Of a stretch of 6,623 nt of DNA, positions 1 to 6,040 are shown one piece after another. A program made the translations under genes and the position numbers. The notes under the pieces were generated by a model. It saw only the letters and a program-made list of their open reading frames with translations, did not search any database and was not told the DNA's origin. Numbering within the stretch: position 1 is the first letter of the stretch; the number at the start of each line of letters is the position of its first letter. The stretch spans positions 1 through 6,623 of the forward strand of contig JALQWD010000021.1 of assembly GCA_023260175.1 (NCBI GenBank), given 5' to 3'. Source of the DNA: Candidatus Nanopelagicaceae bacterium. GTDB taxonomy: Bacteria; Actinomycetota; Actinomycetes; Nanopelagicales; Nanopelagicaceae.

Positions 1-60
1 CGTCGACCGCCACCACGTAGTCGGCGTAGGGGAGGACCAGGCGGCTGTAACGGGCGTCGT
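1..60 (-). other. GC-rich foreign segment, probably a gene fragment joined at a chimeric junction
   Basis: This stretch has 42 G or C in 60 bases, far above the rest of the window, and cannot be the missing start of the HU gene: in the HU frame there is a TAA at 48-50 and no HU-like residues. Read on the minus strand from 58 down to 2 it is open for 19 codons, ending LVLPYADYVVAVD, with G or C in the third position of 18 of 19 codons. That is what coding DNA of a high-GC organism looks like. A plus-strand frame from base 2 is also open but has a weaker third-position bias. I cannot name the protein. The abrupt change near 58-62 suggests a chimeric read, assembly or amplification join; a real rearrangement is possible but less likely. 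Confidence 0.6.
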
Positions 61-470
61 TGGCTCCTCACTTCAACGGCAGCAAGAAAGAAGCAGCTCA
101 CGCTGTAGAGATCATTTTTGATTCAATTACACGCAACATCCAAAAGGGTGAAGATGTAACAATCAATGATTTCGGTAAGTTTAAGAAGGTTGATCGCAAG
201 GCACGTAAGGGCCGTAACCCTTTCACTGGCGAAACAATCCAGATCAAGGCGAGCAAGAAGCCACGCTTCCTGCCTGCAAAGGGCCTGAAGGAAGTTATCT
301 CAGGCGATCGCAAGCTTGGTCCAGCACCAAAGCCAGCAGCACCAGTAGTCAAGGCAGCCCCAAAGAAGGCAGCTAAGAAGGCAGCTCCAAAGAAGGCAGC
401 TAAGAAGTCTGCAAAGAAGGCAGCTCCTAAGAAGGCTAAGAAGGCTGTAAAGAAGGGTAAGAAGAAGTAA
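60..470 (+). CDS. hup: HU-family DNA-binding protein with Lys/Ala-rich tail, 5'-truncated
   Basis: Histone-like nucleoid protein of the HU/IHF family, which binds and bends DNA as a dimer and compacts the chromosome. Residues 1-80 are the HU fold. The DNA-binding beta arm carries the signature RNPFTGE at 52-58, after the conserved DFGKF at 37-41 and before KPRFLPAKGLK at 67-77. Residues 88-136 form a basic, disordered tail of KAAPKKAAK-like repeats, as in mycobacterial HupB and other actinobacterial HU proteins, and should add non-specific DNA contact. The N-terminus is missing: HU proteins normally start with an MNKxELxxxLA-like helix, and here the match begins only at LAPHF. The TTG at 60 is therefore just the first usable codon after the junction with GC-rich DNA, not a credible start. 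The 3' end is intact, with TAA at 468-470, and leads into a terminator. Confidence 0.92.
   Translation: MAPHFNGSKKEAAHAVEIIFDSITRNIQKGEDVTINDFGKFKKVDRKARKGRNPFTGETIQIKASKKPRFLPAKGLKEVISGDRKLGPAPKPAAPVVKAAPKKAAKKAAPKKAAKKSAKKAAPKKAKKAVKKGKKK
351..407 (+). repeat. 27-bp in-frame tandem repeat in the HU tail
   Basis: Bases 351-380 and 378-407 are near-identical 30-bp copies at a 27-bp period, differing only at 359 (c) versus 386 (t). They encode the nine-residue unit KAAPKKAAK at residues 98-106 and 107-115, and a more diverged third unit follows at about 117-127. Near-identity at DNA level, with no synonymous drift, suggests recent duplication by slippage or recombination. Tail length is therefore expected to vary among relatives. 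Confidence 0.8.
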
Positions 471-499
471 TTCTTCACCAATTCTTTTTCTAGAGAATT

Positions 500-535
500 A
501 GACCGCCAAGATACTTATTTTGGCGGTCTTTTTCT
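500..535 (+). terminator. Intrinsic terminator of the HU gene
   Basis: A perfect 10-bp stem pairs agaccgccaa (500-509) with ttggcggtct (520-529) around a 10-nt loop, and is followed at once by a T-rich run (529-540, broken by one C). It lies 30 nt past the HU stop codon and 24 nt before the next start, so it isolates HU from the plsC-gpsA-ddl operon. A weaker 6-bp inverted repeat, aattct (480-485) with agaatt (494-499), lies just upstream and probably adds little. Confidence 0.9.
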
Positions 536-546
536 TTTATTTTCCT

Positions 547-559
547 TAGGCTACGCGTA
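547..559 (+). promoter_or_regulatory. Candidate -10 box for leaderless plsC transcription
   Basis: TAGGCT at 547-552 fits the actinobacterial -10 pattern TANNNT. It ends 6 nt before the ATG at 559, so transcription would start at or next to the A of the start codon, giving a leaderless mRNA. There is no clear Shine-Dalgarno sequence (only AGG at 548-550, inside the box) and no convincing -35; the expected -35 region lies in the HU terminator. The same spacing recurs at thiL. Confidence 0.5.
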
Positions 560-1317
560 TGAAACCGCCGTCGGGTAAACCTCTCGGAGTTAACTCTGGT
601 TACCGATTCGGTGCGAGCATTTTGATGCCGCTTCTAAATTTAATTACAAAGCGCAATTGGCTAAATACGGAAAAAATTCCAAAGAGCGGCGCCGCGATTT
701 TTTATAGCAATCACCTCTCTTATATGGATGCGTTAGTACTTGCACATTACTTATATAAGAATGGCCGCGCTCCTAGATTCATCGGCAAAGAAGCGGTTTT
801 TAGAATCCCCGTAGTCGGGTGGGTTCTATATAAAGCAGAACAGATTCCGGTAAAGCGTGAAAGCAATAGCGCAGCGGTTGCGCTATCTGAAGCAATATCT
901 GCTTTAAAGATGGGCCATGCAATCGGAATTTATCCAGAAGGAACTCTTACTCGCGATCCAAATCTCTGGCCGATGACAGGTAAGACCGGCGCTGTTCGAT
1001 TAGCAGTTGCCTCAGGTGCGCCTTTGATTCCAGTTGCACAATGGGGCGTACACAAAATTCTTGCGCCTTATAGCAAGGTGCTAAAAGTTTTTCCGCGCAA
1101 AAAAGTCACTTTAATTTGCGGCGATCCTGTTGATTTAAGTAAATGGCGAGGCAAAGAAGATGATCCAGCCGCCATGGAAGAGGCAACTCAATCTGTGATG
1201 CGCATATTGATTGAAATGGTGGCGAAACTCAGACATGAGCCTTCACCTGGGGAAATTTTCGATATCCGTAAGTCAAATTTGCCAAGAACGGGTAACTTCA
1301 GGAAAAGTAAGAAGTGA
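559..1317 (+). CDS. plsC: 1-acyl-sn-glycerol-3-phosphate acyltransferase family protein (PlsC-like)
   Basis: Probably transfers a fatty acyl chain to the sn-2 position of lysophosphatidate, giving phosphatidate for phospholipid synthesis, at the inner face of the membrane. All four acyltransferase blocks are present in its 252 residues: the catalytic HX4D as NHLSYMD (H52, D57), the GxIPVxR-like block QIPVKR (95-100), the glycerol-phosphate-binding YPEGT (125-129) and the block IV APLIPVAQWG (154-163). The segment around 18-30 is hydrophobic and may act as a membrane anchor. The C-terminus (from about 225) is basic. The ATG at 559 is the first possible start, because an in-frame TAG lies at 547-549. 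First gene of an operon: its TGA shares one base with the preferred gpsA start, and GpsA makes the glycerol 3-phosphate from which the substrate is built. Family members differ in acyl acceptor, so the exact substrate is inferred. Confidence 0.9.
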   Translation: MKPPSGKPLGVNSGYRFGASILMPLLNLITKRNWLNTEKIPKSGAAIFYSNHLSYMDALVLAHYLYKNGRAPRFIGKEAVFRIPVVGWVLYKAEQIPVKRESNSAAVALSEAISALKMGHAIGIYPEGTLTRDPNLWPMTGKTGAVRLAVASGAPLIPVAQWGVHKILAPYSKVLKVFPRKKVTLICGDPVDLSKWRGKEDDPAAMEEATQSVMRILIEMVAKLRHEPSPGEIFDIRKSNLPRTGNFRKSKK

Positions 1318-2312
1318 TGAACAAGGTTACGGTTATCGGCGCAGGCGCTTGGGGTACAACTTTGGCTCAAGTTCTATCTGATGCCGGAAGCGATGTTCTC
1401 TTGTGGGCACGCAATAGCGAAGTAGTTGATGAAATAAATACTAAGCACACAAACGAGCAGTATTTATCTGGAATTTTGCCAACCAACTTAAAGGCAACCG
1501 TTGATATTAAAGAAGCTTTTGACCACTCCTTGGTTTATGTATTAGCTATCCCGACGCAGCAATTACGCCCGATGTTGAAAGAGTGGGCGCCTCTGATTAA
1601 TAAAGGTGCTGTAGTAGTAAGTACTTTAAAGGGCATCGAATTAACCACAGATTTACGTGTCTCTGAAGTAATTGCTGAAGAGTGGGGCAACGTTAAATTT
1701 GCACTAATCACCGGACCAAATCTCGCTGATGAGCTCTCTATGCGCCAATTAGCTGGAGCAGTAGTTGCATCTAATGATTTGGAATTTGCAAAGCAGATTC
1801 AAACTCTATTCACTACTGACTATTATCGAGTTTATACATCTACTGATGTAATGGGATGCGAATTAGCTGGCGCAATTAAAAGCGTAATAGCGCTCTCGGT
1901 TGGAATGGCCATTGGAATGGGCTTTGGCGAAAATACTCAATCGATGTTGATCACTCGCGGACTTCATGAAATCTCAAGAATGTGCGCAGCACATGGATCT
2001 GATCCATTAACTGCGGCGAGCCTTGCAGGCATGGGGGATTTGGTAGCTAGTTGTGGATCGCCTTTATCTAGAAATCGCACCTTCGGTGAAGTTTTGGGTC
2101 AGACACAATCAATGGAAATTACCCGTCAACGTGTGGCAAAGACCGTAGAAGGTGTCTCAACATCGCGCGCGGCCTTAGAGTTAGCACACCGAGTTGGAGT
2201 TGAAGTTCCGATTATTGAAGCAGTTGCCGATGTGGTTGCGGAGAATATTTCACCAAGGGATGCATTTAAGCGGATCATGGAGATCAGCACTAAAGCGGAG
2301 GGTTTTAACTAA
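1317..2312 (+). CDS. gpsA: NAD(P)+-dependent glycerol-3-phosphate dehydrogenase
   Basis: Cytosolic enzyme that reduces dihydroxyacetone phosphate to sn-glycerol 3-phosphate, the backbone of phospholipids. From the ATG it has 331 residues, normal for the family. The N-terminal Rossmann fold starts with VIGAGAWGTTLA (6-17). STLKGIE (102-108) and ITGPNLADEL (131-140) match the conserved central blocks. AGAIKSV (184-190) holds the expected catalytic lysine K188. The C-terminal domain has NTQSMLITRGLHE (206-218) and GMGDLVASCGSPLSRNRTFG (238-257), the GxGDL and SRN blocks of this family. The ATG at 1317 gives a TGATG overlap with plsC and implies translational coupling; a GTG at 1314 would add one residue and cannot be excluded. 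An AGGA at 1300-1303 is the only upstream SD-like element and is rather distant. The stop codon abuts ddl. Confidence 0.96.
   Translation: MNKVTVIGAGAWGTTLAQVLSDAGSDVLLWARNSEVVDEINTKHTNEQYLSGILPTNLKATVDIKEAFDHSLVYVLAIPTQQLRPMLKEWAPLINKGAVVVSTLKGIELTTDLRVSEVIAEEWGNVKFALITGPNLADELSMRQLAGAVVASNDLEFAKQIQTLFTTDYYRVYTSTDVMGCELAGAIKSVIALSVGMAIGMGFGENTQSMLITRGLHEISRMCAAHGSDPLTAASLAGMGDLVASCGSPLSRNRTFGEVLGQTQSMEITRQRVAKTVEGVSTSRAALELAHRVGVEVPIIEAVADVVAENISPRDAFKRIMEISTKAEGFN
2297..2302 (+). promoter_or_regulatory. Ribosome binding site of ddl, inside the end of gpsA
   Basis: GGAGGG lies 10 nt before the GTG at 2313 and supports that non-AUG start, which follows the gpsA stop codon without any gap. 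Confidence 0.75.
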
Positions 2313-3305
2313 GTGATTAACGTTGCCATTATCTGTGGTGGACGAAGCAGCGAACACGAAATCAGCTGCATCTCTGCAAGCGGCGTAATCTCTGCAATTG
2401 ATCGGAGCAAATACAACCCTTCACTTATCGGCATTACAAAGAGCGGCAAATGGGTTTCCCTGCCAACTGATACTAAATTTGAAATCAAAGACAGCTCGCT
2501 TCCTGAAGTTCCAGAAGATGCCCCTGCGATTGCAATTGATCAAATCAATGCGGATGTAGTTTTCCCAATTTTGCACGGCCCGTACGGAGAAGATGGCACT
2601 ATCCAGGGGCTATTTGAAATGCTGGATATTCCATACGTCGGCAATGGTGTGCTTGCCTCAGCTGTTGCCATGGATAAGCATTTTGCAAAACAGATTTTTA
2701 TTGCGCATGGCATCTCGGTTGCACCTGGCGTTGCGCTTCGTAAAGGCGATGAAATTTCAGATCATGGGATTAGTTATCCATTATTCGTCAAACCTGCACG
2801 TGGCGGTTCTTCGCGCGGAACACATAAGGTAAAGCGAAAAGAAGACTTGGTTGCGGCGGTTCAAGATGCATTCAAATACGATGACAAAGTTATGCTCGAA
2901 CAAGCGATTGTTGGCAGAGAAGTTGAGTGTGCGGTTCTAGAAAAAGATGGCCAGATTCAATGTTCTGTACCTGGCGAGATTCAAATCGATTCAAGATTTG
3001 AATTTTATGATTTTGAAGCTAAGTATCTAGATGATGCAACAACTGTTGCGGCTCCTGCAAATGTAAATCGTGCGACAGATTTACAAGAAGCAGCCATTGA
3101 AGCATTTATCGCTCTTGGTTGCTCTGGACTTGCGCGCGTAGATTTCTTCTACACTGCAGATGACATGATTATTATTAATGAACTCAATACCATGCCAGGT
3201 TTTACTCCTAAATCAGTATTTCCAAAACTTTGGGGCGTAAGCGGTTTGGGCTATACAGAAATAATTAGCGCGCTAATAGAAACAGCGTTAAGAAAATCTA
3301 ATTAG
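2313..3305 (+). CDS. ddl: D-alanine--D-alanine ligase
   Basis: ATP-grasp ligase that joins two D-alanines into the dipeptide used for the peptidoglycan stem peptide, in the cytoplasm. Its 330 residues carry the family blocks in order: GGRSSEHE (9-16), LHGPYGEDG (87-95), the ATP-binding VKPARGGSSRG (159-169), FYDFEAKY (231-238), RVDFF (275-279) and NELNTMPGFT (289-298) with the metal-binding residues. Y238 aligns with E. coli DdlB Tyr216, whose presence is typical of D-Ala-D-Ala rather than D-Ala-D-lactate ligases. In the flexible-loop block the usual E of PAREGSS is G164 and R168 replaces a hydrophobic residue; both are minor departures. The start is GTG with a good SD. Last gene of the plsC-gpsA-ddl operon. 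Its end overlaps the convergent Lrp-like gene by 4 nt, with no separate terminator between them. Confidence 0.96.
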   Translation: MINVAIICGGRSSEHEISCISASGVISAIDRSKYNPSLIGITKSGKWVSLPTDTKFEIKDSSLPEVPEDAPAIAIDQINADVVFPILHGPYGEDGTIQGLFEMLDIPYVGNGVLASAVAMDKHFAKQIFIAHGISVAPGVALRKGDEISDHGISYPLFVKPARGGSSRGTHKVKRKEDLVAAVQDAFKYDDKVMLEQAIVGREVECAVLEKDGQIQCSVPGEIQIDSRFEFYDFEAKYLDDATTVAAPANVNRATDLQEAAIEAFIALGCSGLARVDFFYTADDMIIINELNTMPGFTPKSVFPKLWGVSGLGYTEIISALIETALRKSN

Positions 3306-3544
3306 TGAAAATTACCTGTTACTGGACAGGTAAGTGTACGTGTAATTCCAGGTACAGCTTGTACCTTTCCTAAAATCACGCGACCGAAATCTTCCATTGA
3401 TGGAGCTTCGCAACGCATGATTACATCGTAAGGACCGGTTACGCCTTCAGCGAGAGTAACTCCAGAAATTCCAGAAACTGCTTGCGCAACTGAAGATGCC
3501 TTGCCGACCTCAGTTTGAATCAAGATGTATGCCTGTACGGACAT
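3302..3544 (-). CDS. Stand-alone Lrp/AsnC ligand-binding (RAM) domain protein
   Basis: An 80-residue protein that matches only the C-terminal alpha-beta ligand-binding and oligomerisation domain of Lrp/AsnC regulators and has no helix-turn-helix, so it should not bind DNA alone. Visible hallmarks are the first strand AYILIQTE (5-12), the helix following at 15-24, the central GVTGPYDVIM (34-43) and the last helix-strand AVPGITRTLTC (63-73). Such proteins may form ring-like multimers and bind amino acids or modulate full-length Lrp partners; the ligand here is unknown. A gene of this type sits between ddl and thiL in Streptomyces, so the position is conserved. The ATG at 3542-3544 has a GGGAG Shine-Dalgarno 6 nt upstream on its own strand. 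Its TAA overlaps the ddl TAG. Monocistronic, divergent from thiL. Confidence 0.88.
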   Translation of the reverse strand: MSVQAYILIQTEVGKASSVAQAVSGISGVTLAEGVTGPYDVIMRCEAPSMEDFGRVILGKVQAVPGITRTLTCPVTGNFH

Positions 3545-3550
3545 TTTCTA

Positions 3551-3555
3551 CTCCC
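3551..3555 (-). promoter_or_regulatory. Ribosome binding site of the Lrp-like gene
   Basis: GGGAG on the minus strand, 6 nt before the ATG. This gene therefore has a conventional leader, unlike thiL, which starts divergently only 59 nt away. Confidence 0.75.
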
Positions 3556-3569
3556 GTTCTTCTATGTGC

Positions 3570-3604
3570 TTCAAGCAACCAATTTATCGCATAGGTTTTC
3601 CCTG
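3570..3604 (+). promoter_or_regulatory. Candidate promoter for leaderless thiL transcription
   Basis: TAGGTT (3592-3597) fits the -10 pattern TANNNT and ends 6 nt before the GTG at 3604, so the transcript would begin at the start codon. TTCAAG (3570-3575), 16 nt upstream, is a possible weak -35. No Shine-Dalgarno precedes the GTG. The spacing and hexamer (TAGGYT) match the plsC promoter. The region lies between two divergent genes, so a promoter is expected here. Confidence 0.5.
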
Positions 3605-4539
3605 TGGCTAGTGATAAAGCTCGTTGGAGCGAGAGAGAGTTAATATTTAACATCTCGGAAATATTTGCAGAGGCAAATAGCGAACTTCTGGTCGGAATTG
3701 GTGATGACGCTGCCGTGGTGGCGCGTCCAGAGGCGCCGGTCGTGGTGACTACGGACATGGCTGTCGAAGATGTTCACTTTAAAATTAATTGGTCAAGCGC
3801 TCAAGAAATTGGACGGAAAGTCGCCGCTGCCAACTTGGCTGATATTTATGCAATGGGCGGCAAGCCGAAATATTTAACAGTCGCTATGGCTGCCACCGGA
3901 AATGAAGAGCTTGAATGGATGTTAGATATTGCTCGCGGTATCGCACATGAAGCTCATTTAGTTGGCGCACAAGTAATTGGCGGAGATTTAGCTCGCGGCG
4001 AGAAGATCGTAATTTCAATAACTGCAATCGGAGAGTGTGAAAAGCCGATCCTGCGAAGCGGAGCAGTAGTTGGAGATTCAATTTATATTTCATCTCTACC
4101 GGGATGGTCAGCTGCAGGGTTAATTGCGCTGCAGCGAGATATCCGCGGCGGTTTAATAGATTTTGCAATTGCCGAACATCGTTCGCCATCGGTTGATTAT
4201 GAAAATGCTCAAGAGTTGGCTAAAGGTGCAACTGCGCTCTGCGATGTAAGCGACTCATTACTGATTCAGAGTGAACAGATGGCAGCTGCATCTGGAGTGC
4301 AATTTGAAATAGATGGCAAACTCATCTCTAGACATCCTGATTTCGAAGATCTAAAAAAGGTGGCAGAGACCCTTCAAGTCTCAGTATTTGATTTAATCTT
4401 AAGTGGCGGTGAAGATCATCTCTTTTTAGCTACCGGCCCGGCGCTTAATGGATTTGAAATCGGGAAAGTTGTGGCTGGTAGTGGCATTAGACTTAGCCAT
4501 CTAGCGACACCGCAACCCGGCTGGCAACACTTTTCTTGA
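3604..4539 (+). CDS. thiL: Thiamine-monophosphate kinase
   Basis: Phosphorylates thiamine monophosphate with ATP to the active cofactor thiamine diphosphate, the last step of the pathway, in the cytosol. Its 311 residues have the PurM/AIR-synthetase-like layout of ThiL: GIGDDAAVV (31-39) and DMAVEDVHF (51-59) for metal and ATP binding, KVAAANLADIYAMGGKP (72-88), IGGDLARG (125-132), DVSDSLL (214-220) and LSGGEDHLFLAT (266-277), ending in the usual GWQHF (306-310). DVSDSL and GGEDH vary slightly from the common DVSDGL and GGEDY. GTG at 3604 is the first start after an in-frame TAG at 3592-3594, and the N-terminus SERELI aligns with the typical GE-x-x-LI opening. The flavoprotein gene follows 29 nt downstream, in an apparent two-gene operon. 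No TPP riboswitch is seen, and a leaderless mRNA would leave no room for one. Confidence 0.95.
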   Translation: MASDKARWSERELIFNISEIFAEANSELLVGIGDDAAVVARPEAPVVVTTDMAVEDVHFKINWSSAQEIGRKVAAANLADIYAMGGKPKYLTVAMAATGNEELEWMLDIARGIAHEAHLVGAQVIGGDLARGEKIVISITAIGECEKPILRSGAVVGDSIYISSLPGWSAAGLIALQRDIRGGLIDFAIAEHRSPSVDYENAQELAKGATALCDVSDSLLIQSEQMAAASGVQFEIDGKLISRHPDFEDLKKVAETLQVSVFDLILSGGEDHLFLATGPALNGFEIGKVVAGSGIRLSHLATPQPGWQHFS

Positions 4540-4550
4540 CGGCCGTTACC

Positions 4551-4560
4551 AGGAGAGAGG
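4551..4560 (+). promoter_or_regulatory. Ribosome binding site that fixes the flavoprotein start
   Basis: The purine run AGGAGAGAGG ends 8 nt before the ATG at 4569. It chooses that ATG over the in-frame TTG at 4536, which overlaps the thiL stop codon and would add 11 residues without similarity to the family. Confidence 0.85.
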
Positions 4561-4568
4561 TAGGTTGG

Positions 4569-5984
4569 ATGTCAGATCGTTTGCCTGTAATCATCCAAGG
4601 CGGAATGGGCATCGCTGTATCCAATTGGGAATTAGCTAAAACTGTCTCTCTGCAAGGTCAATTAGGTGTTGTATCTGGAACCGCTATCGACAATGTAATG
4701 GCGCGCCGCTTACAAGATGGCGATTTATCTGGAAATACTCGTCGCGCGCTTGCGCAATTTCCTAATCAGGAAATAGTTAAGAAAATTTTAGATAAGTACT
4801 TCATCGAAGGCGGAAAAGCGCCCGAGGCTTCTTATGTAATGGTTCCGAAAATTACCTTGGAACAGAAGCGCGATGCACAAGAGATTTTAATTGTCGCGAA
4901 CTTTGTTGAAGTTTGGCTGGCAAAAGAAGGTCATGATGGATTAGTTGGTATTAACTTCCTTCATAAGATTCAAATGACAACAGCGGCCGGAGTTTTCGGT
5001 GCGATGCTTGCAGGTGTTGATTACATAATCATGGGCGCTGGAATTCCACGCGAACTTCCAAAGCTAATCCGTCAGCTTGCAAAACTTGAAGTTGGATCAG
5101 TGCCAGTAGATGTAATTGGCGGTCCAGCTCAATTAACAACTATTAATCCACTTGATTTTGTTCCAGCATCGACAAAGATTAAGAAACCGAAATTCTTAGC
5201 AATTATCTCTGTTGACGTACTTGGAGCATATTTAGCCCGCGATGAAGAGACTCGTCCTGATGGATTTATCATCGAACACAACTCTGCTGGCGGACACAAT
5301 GCGCCACCGCGCGGCAAGTGGGAATTCGATGCAAACGGCGAACCTATTTATGGTCCAAAAGATATTGCCGATATTGAGAAGATGAAGAAGTTGGAACTTC
5401 CATTCTGGCTTGCTGGGACTTATGGTTCGCCAGAGCGCGTAAAAGATGCACTGGCACAAGGAGCAGCTGGTGTTCAGGTCGGAACTCTCTTTGCTATCTC
5501 TAATCACTCTGGATTTAACGATAAAACACGTAAGCAATTATTAGATAAGTTAAAGAGCAATACCCTTGAAGTTAAGACAGATGTAAAGGCATCTCCAACT
5601 TCATTCCCGATCAAGATTGCGAAATTAGAAGGTCATACCTCGACCACTGAAGGTTTTGCGGCGCGACCAAAGCTCTGCGATTTAGGTTATCTGCGCGAAC
5701 CAGCGCTTTCAGAAACAGGGCGCACTATTTATCGCTGCCCATCTGAACCAGATGATCAGTTCATTAAAAAGGGTGGCGCAGTAGAAGATATCGATGGTCG
5801 CAAATGTTTATGTAATGGCTTGATGTCAAACATTGGTCTACCGCAGGTTCGTAAAGATGGTTATGTCGAAGCTCCGATTGTTACCTTAGGTAGCGATATC
5901 GAAGGTGCAAAGGTTTTGTTAAAGAGCCACCCTGATGGCTATGGCGCAGATGATGCAGTTACGTGGTTATTGAGTCTGGTTTAA
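4569..5984 (+). CDS. Nitronate monooxygenase-like FMN-dependent oxidoreductase, long form
   Basis: TIM-barrel flavoprotein of the nitronate monooxygenase / 2-nitropropane dioxygenase / FabK superfamily. The barrel opens with VIIQGGMGIAVSNWELA (7-23). VGINFLHKIQM (126-136) and MLAGVDYIIMGAGIP (146-160) follow, then IIEHNSAGGHNAPPRG (234-249) with H243 in the position of the family's catalytic histidine. LPFWLAGTYGSPE (277-289) and GVQVGTLFAIS (301-311) form the FMN phosphate-binding end. At 471 residues it is longer than the roughly 320-380 of classic members: a helical insert lies at about 43-125, and a C-terminal extension from about 355 carries cysteines 370, 390, 413 and 415. I recognise this as a distinct long subfamily whose substrate I do not know; nitronate oxidation, enoyl reduction or another flavin reaction are all possible. 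Co-directional with thiL after a 29-nt gap. Ends just before a terminator. Confidence 0.85.
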   Translation: MSDRLPVIIQGGMGIAVSNWELAKTVSLQGQLGVVSGTAIDNVMARRLQDGDLSGNTRRALAQFPNQEIVKKILDKYFIEGGKAPEASYVMVPKITLEQKRDAQEILIVANFVEVWLAKEGHDGLVGINFLHKIQMTTAAGVFGAMLAGVDYIIMGAGIPRELPKLIRQLAKLEVGSVPVDVIGGPAQLTTINPLDFVPASTKIKKPKFLAIISVDVLGAYLARDEETRPDGFIIEHNSAGGHNAPPRGKWEFDANGEPIYGPKDIADIEKMKKLELPFWLAGTYGSPERVKDALAQGAAGVQVGTLFAISNHSGFNDKTRKQLLDKLKSNTLEVKTDVKASPTSFPIKIAKLEGHTSTTEGFAARPKLCDLGYLREPALSETGRTIYRCPSEPDDQFIKKGGAVEDIDGRKCLCNGLMSNIGLPQVRKDGYVEAPIVTLGSDIEGAKVLLKSHPDGYGADDAVTWLLSLV

Positions 5985-5998
5985 GAGTTTAGAAATAA

Positions 5999-6025
5999 AA
6001 AAAGCGCCTCATATGGGCGCTTTTT
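5999..6025. terminator. Bidirectional intrinsic terminator between the flavoprotein gene and rpmB
   Basis: A 10-bp perfect inverted repeat, aaaaagcgcc (5999-6008) with ggcgcttttt (6016-6025), encloses a 7-nt loop. The A-run on the left (5997-6003) and T-run on the right (6021-6025) give a U-tract to transcripts from either strand. It lies 14 nt after the flavoprotein stop and 15 nt after the end of rpmB on the opposite strand, so it can stop both convergent genes. Confidence 0.9.
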
Positions 6026-6040
6026 CTCTTACTTAAATAA

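Noticed and set aside
98..481. 127-residue minus-strand open frame opposite HU
   Set aside because: It is the antisense of the Lys/Ala codon repeats (Phe/Ala/Leu-rich by necessity), has no SD and crosses a clear HU gene.
3545..3603. TPP riboswitch upstream of thiL
   Set aside because: The gap to the divergent gene is only 59 nt, too short for the element, and no THI-box-like conserved sequence is seen.
3510..3758. 82-residue minus-strand frame across the Lrp-thiL gap
   Set aside because: Overlaps the starts of two well-supported genes in other frames and resembles no family.
4536..4568. TTG start extending the flavoprotein by 11 residues
   Set aside because: The strong SD at 4551-4560 lies inside this extension and points to ATG 4569, where family similarity begins.
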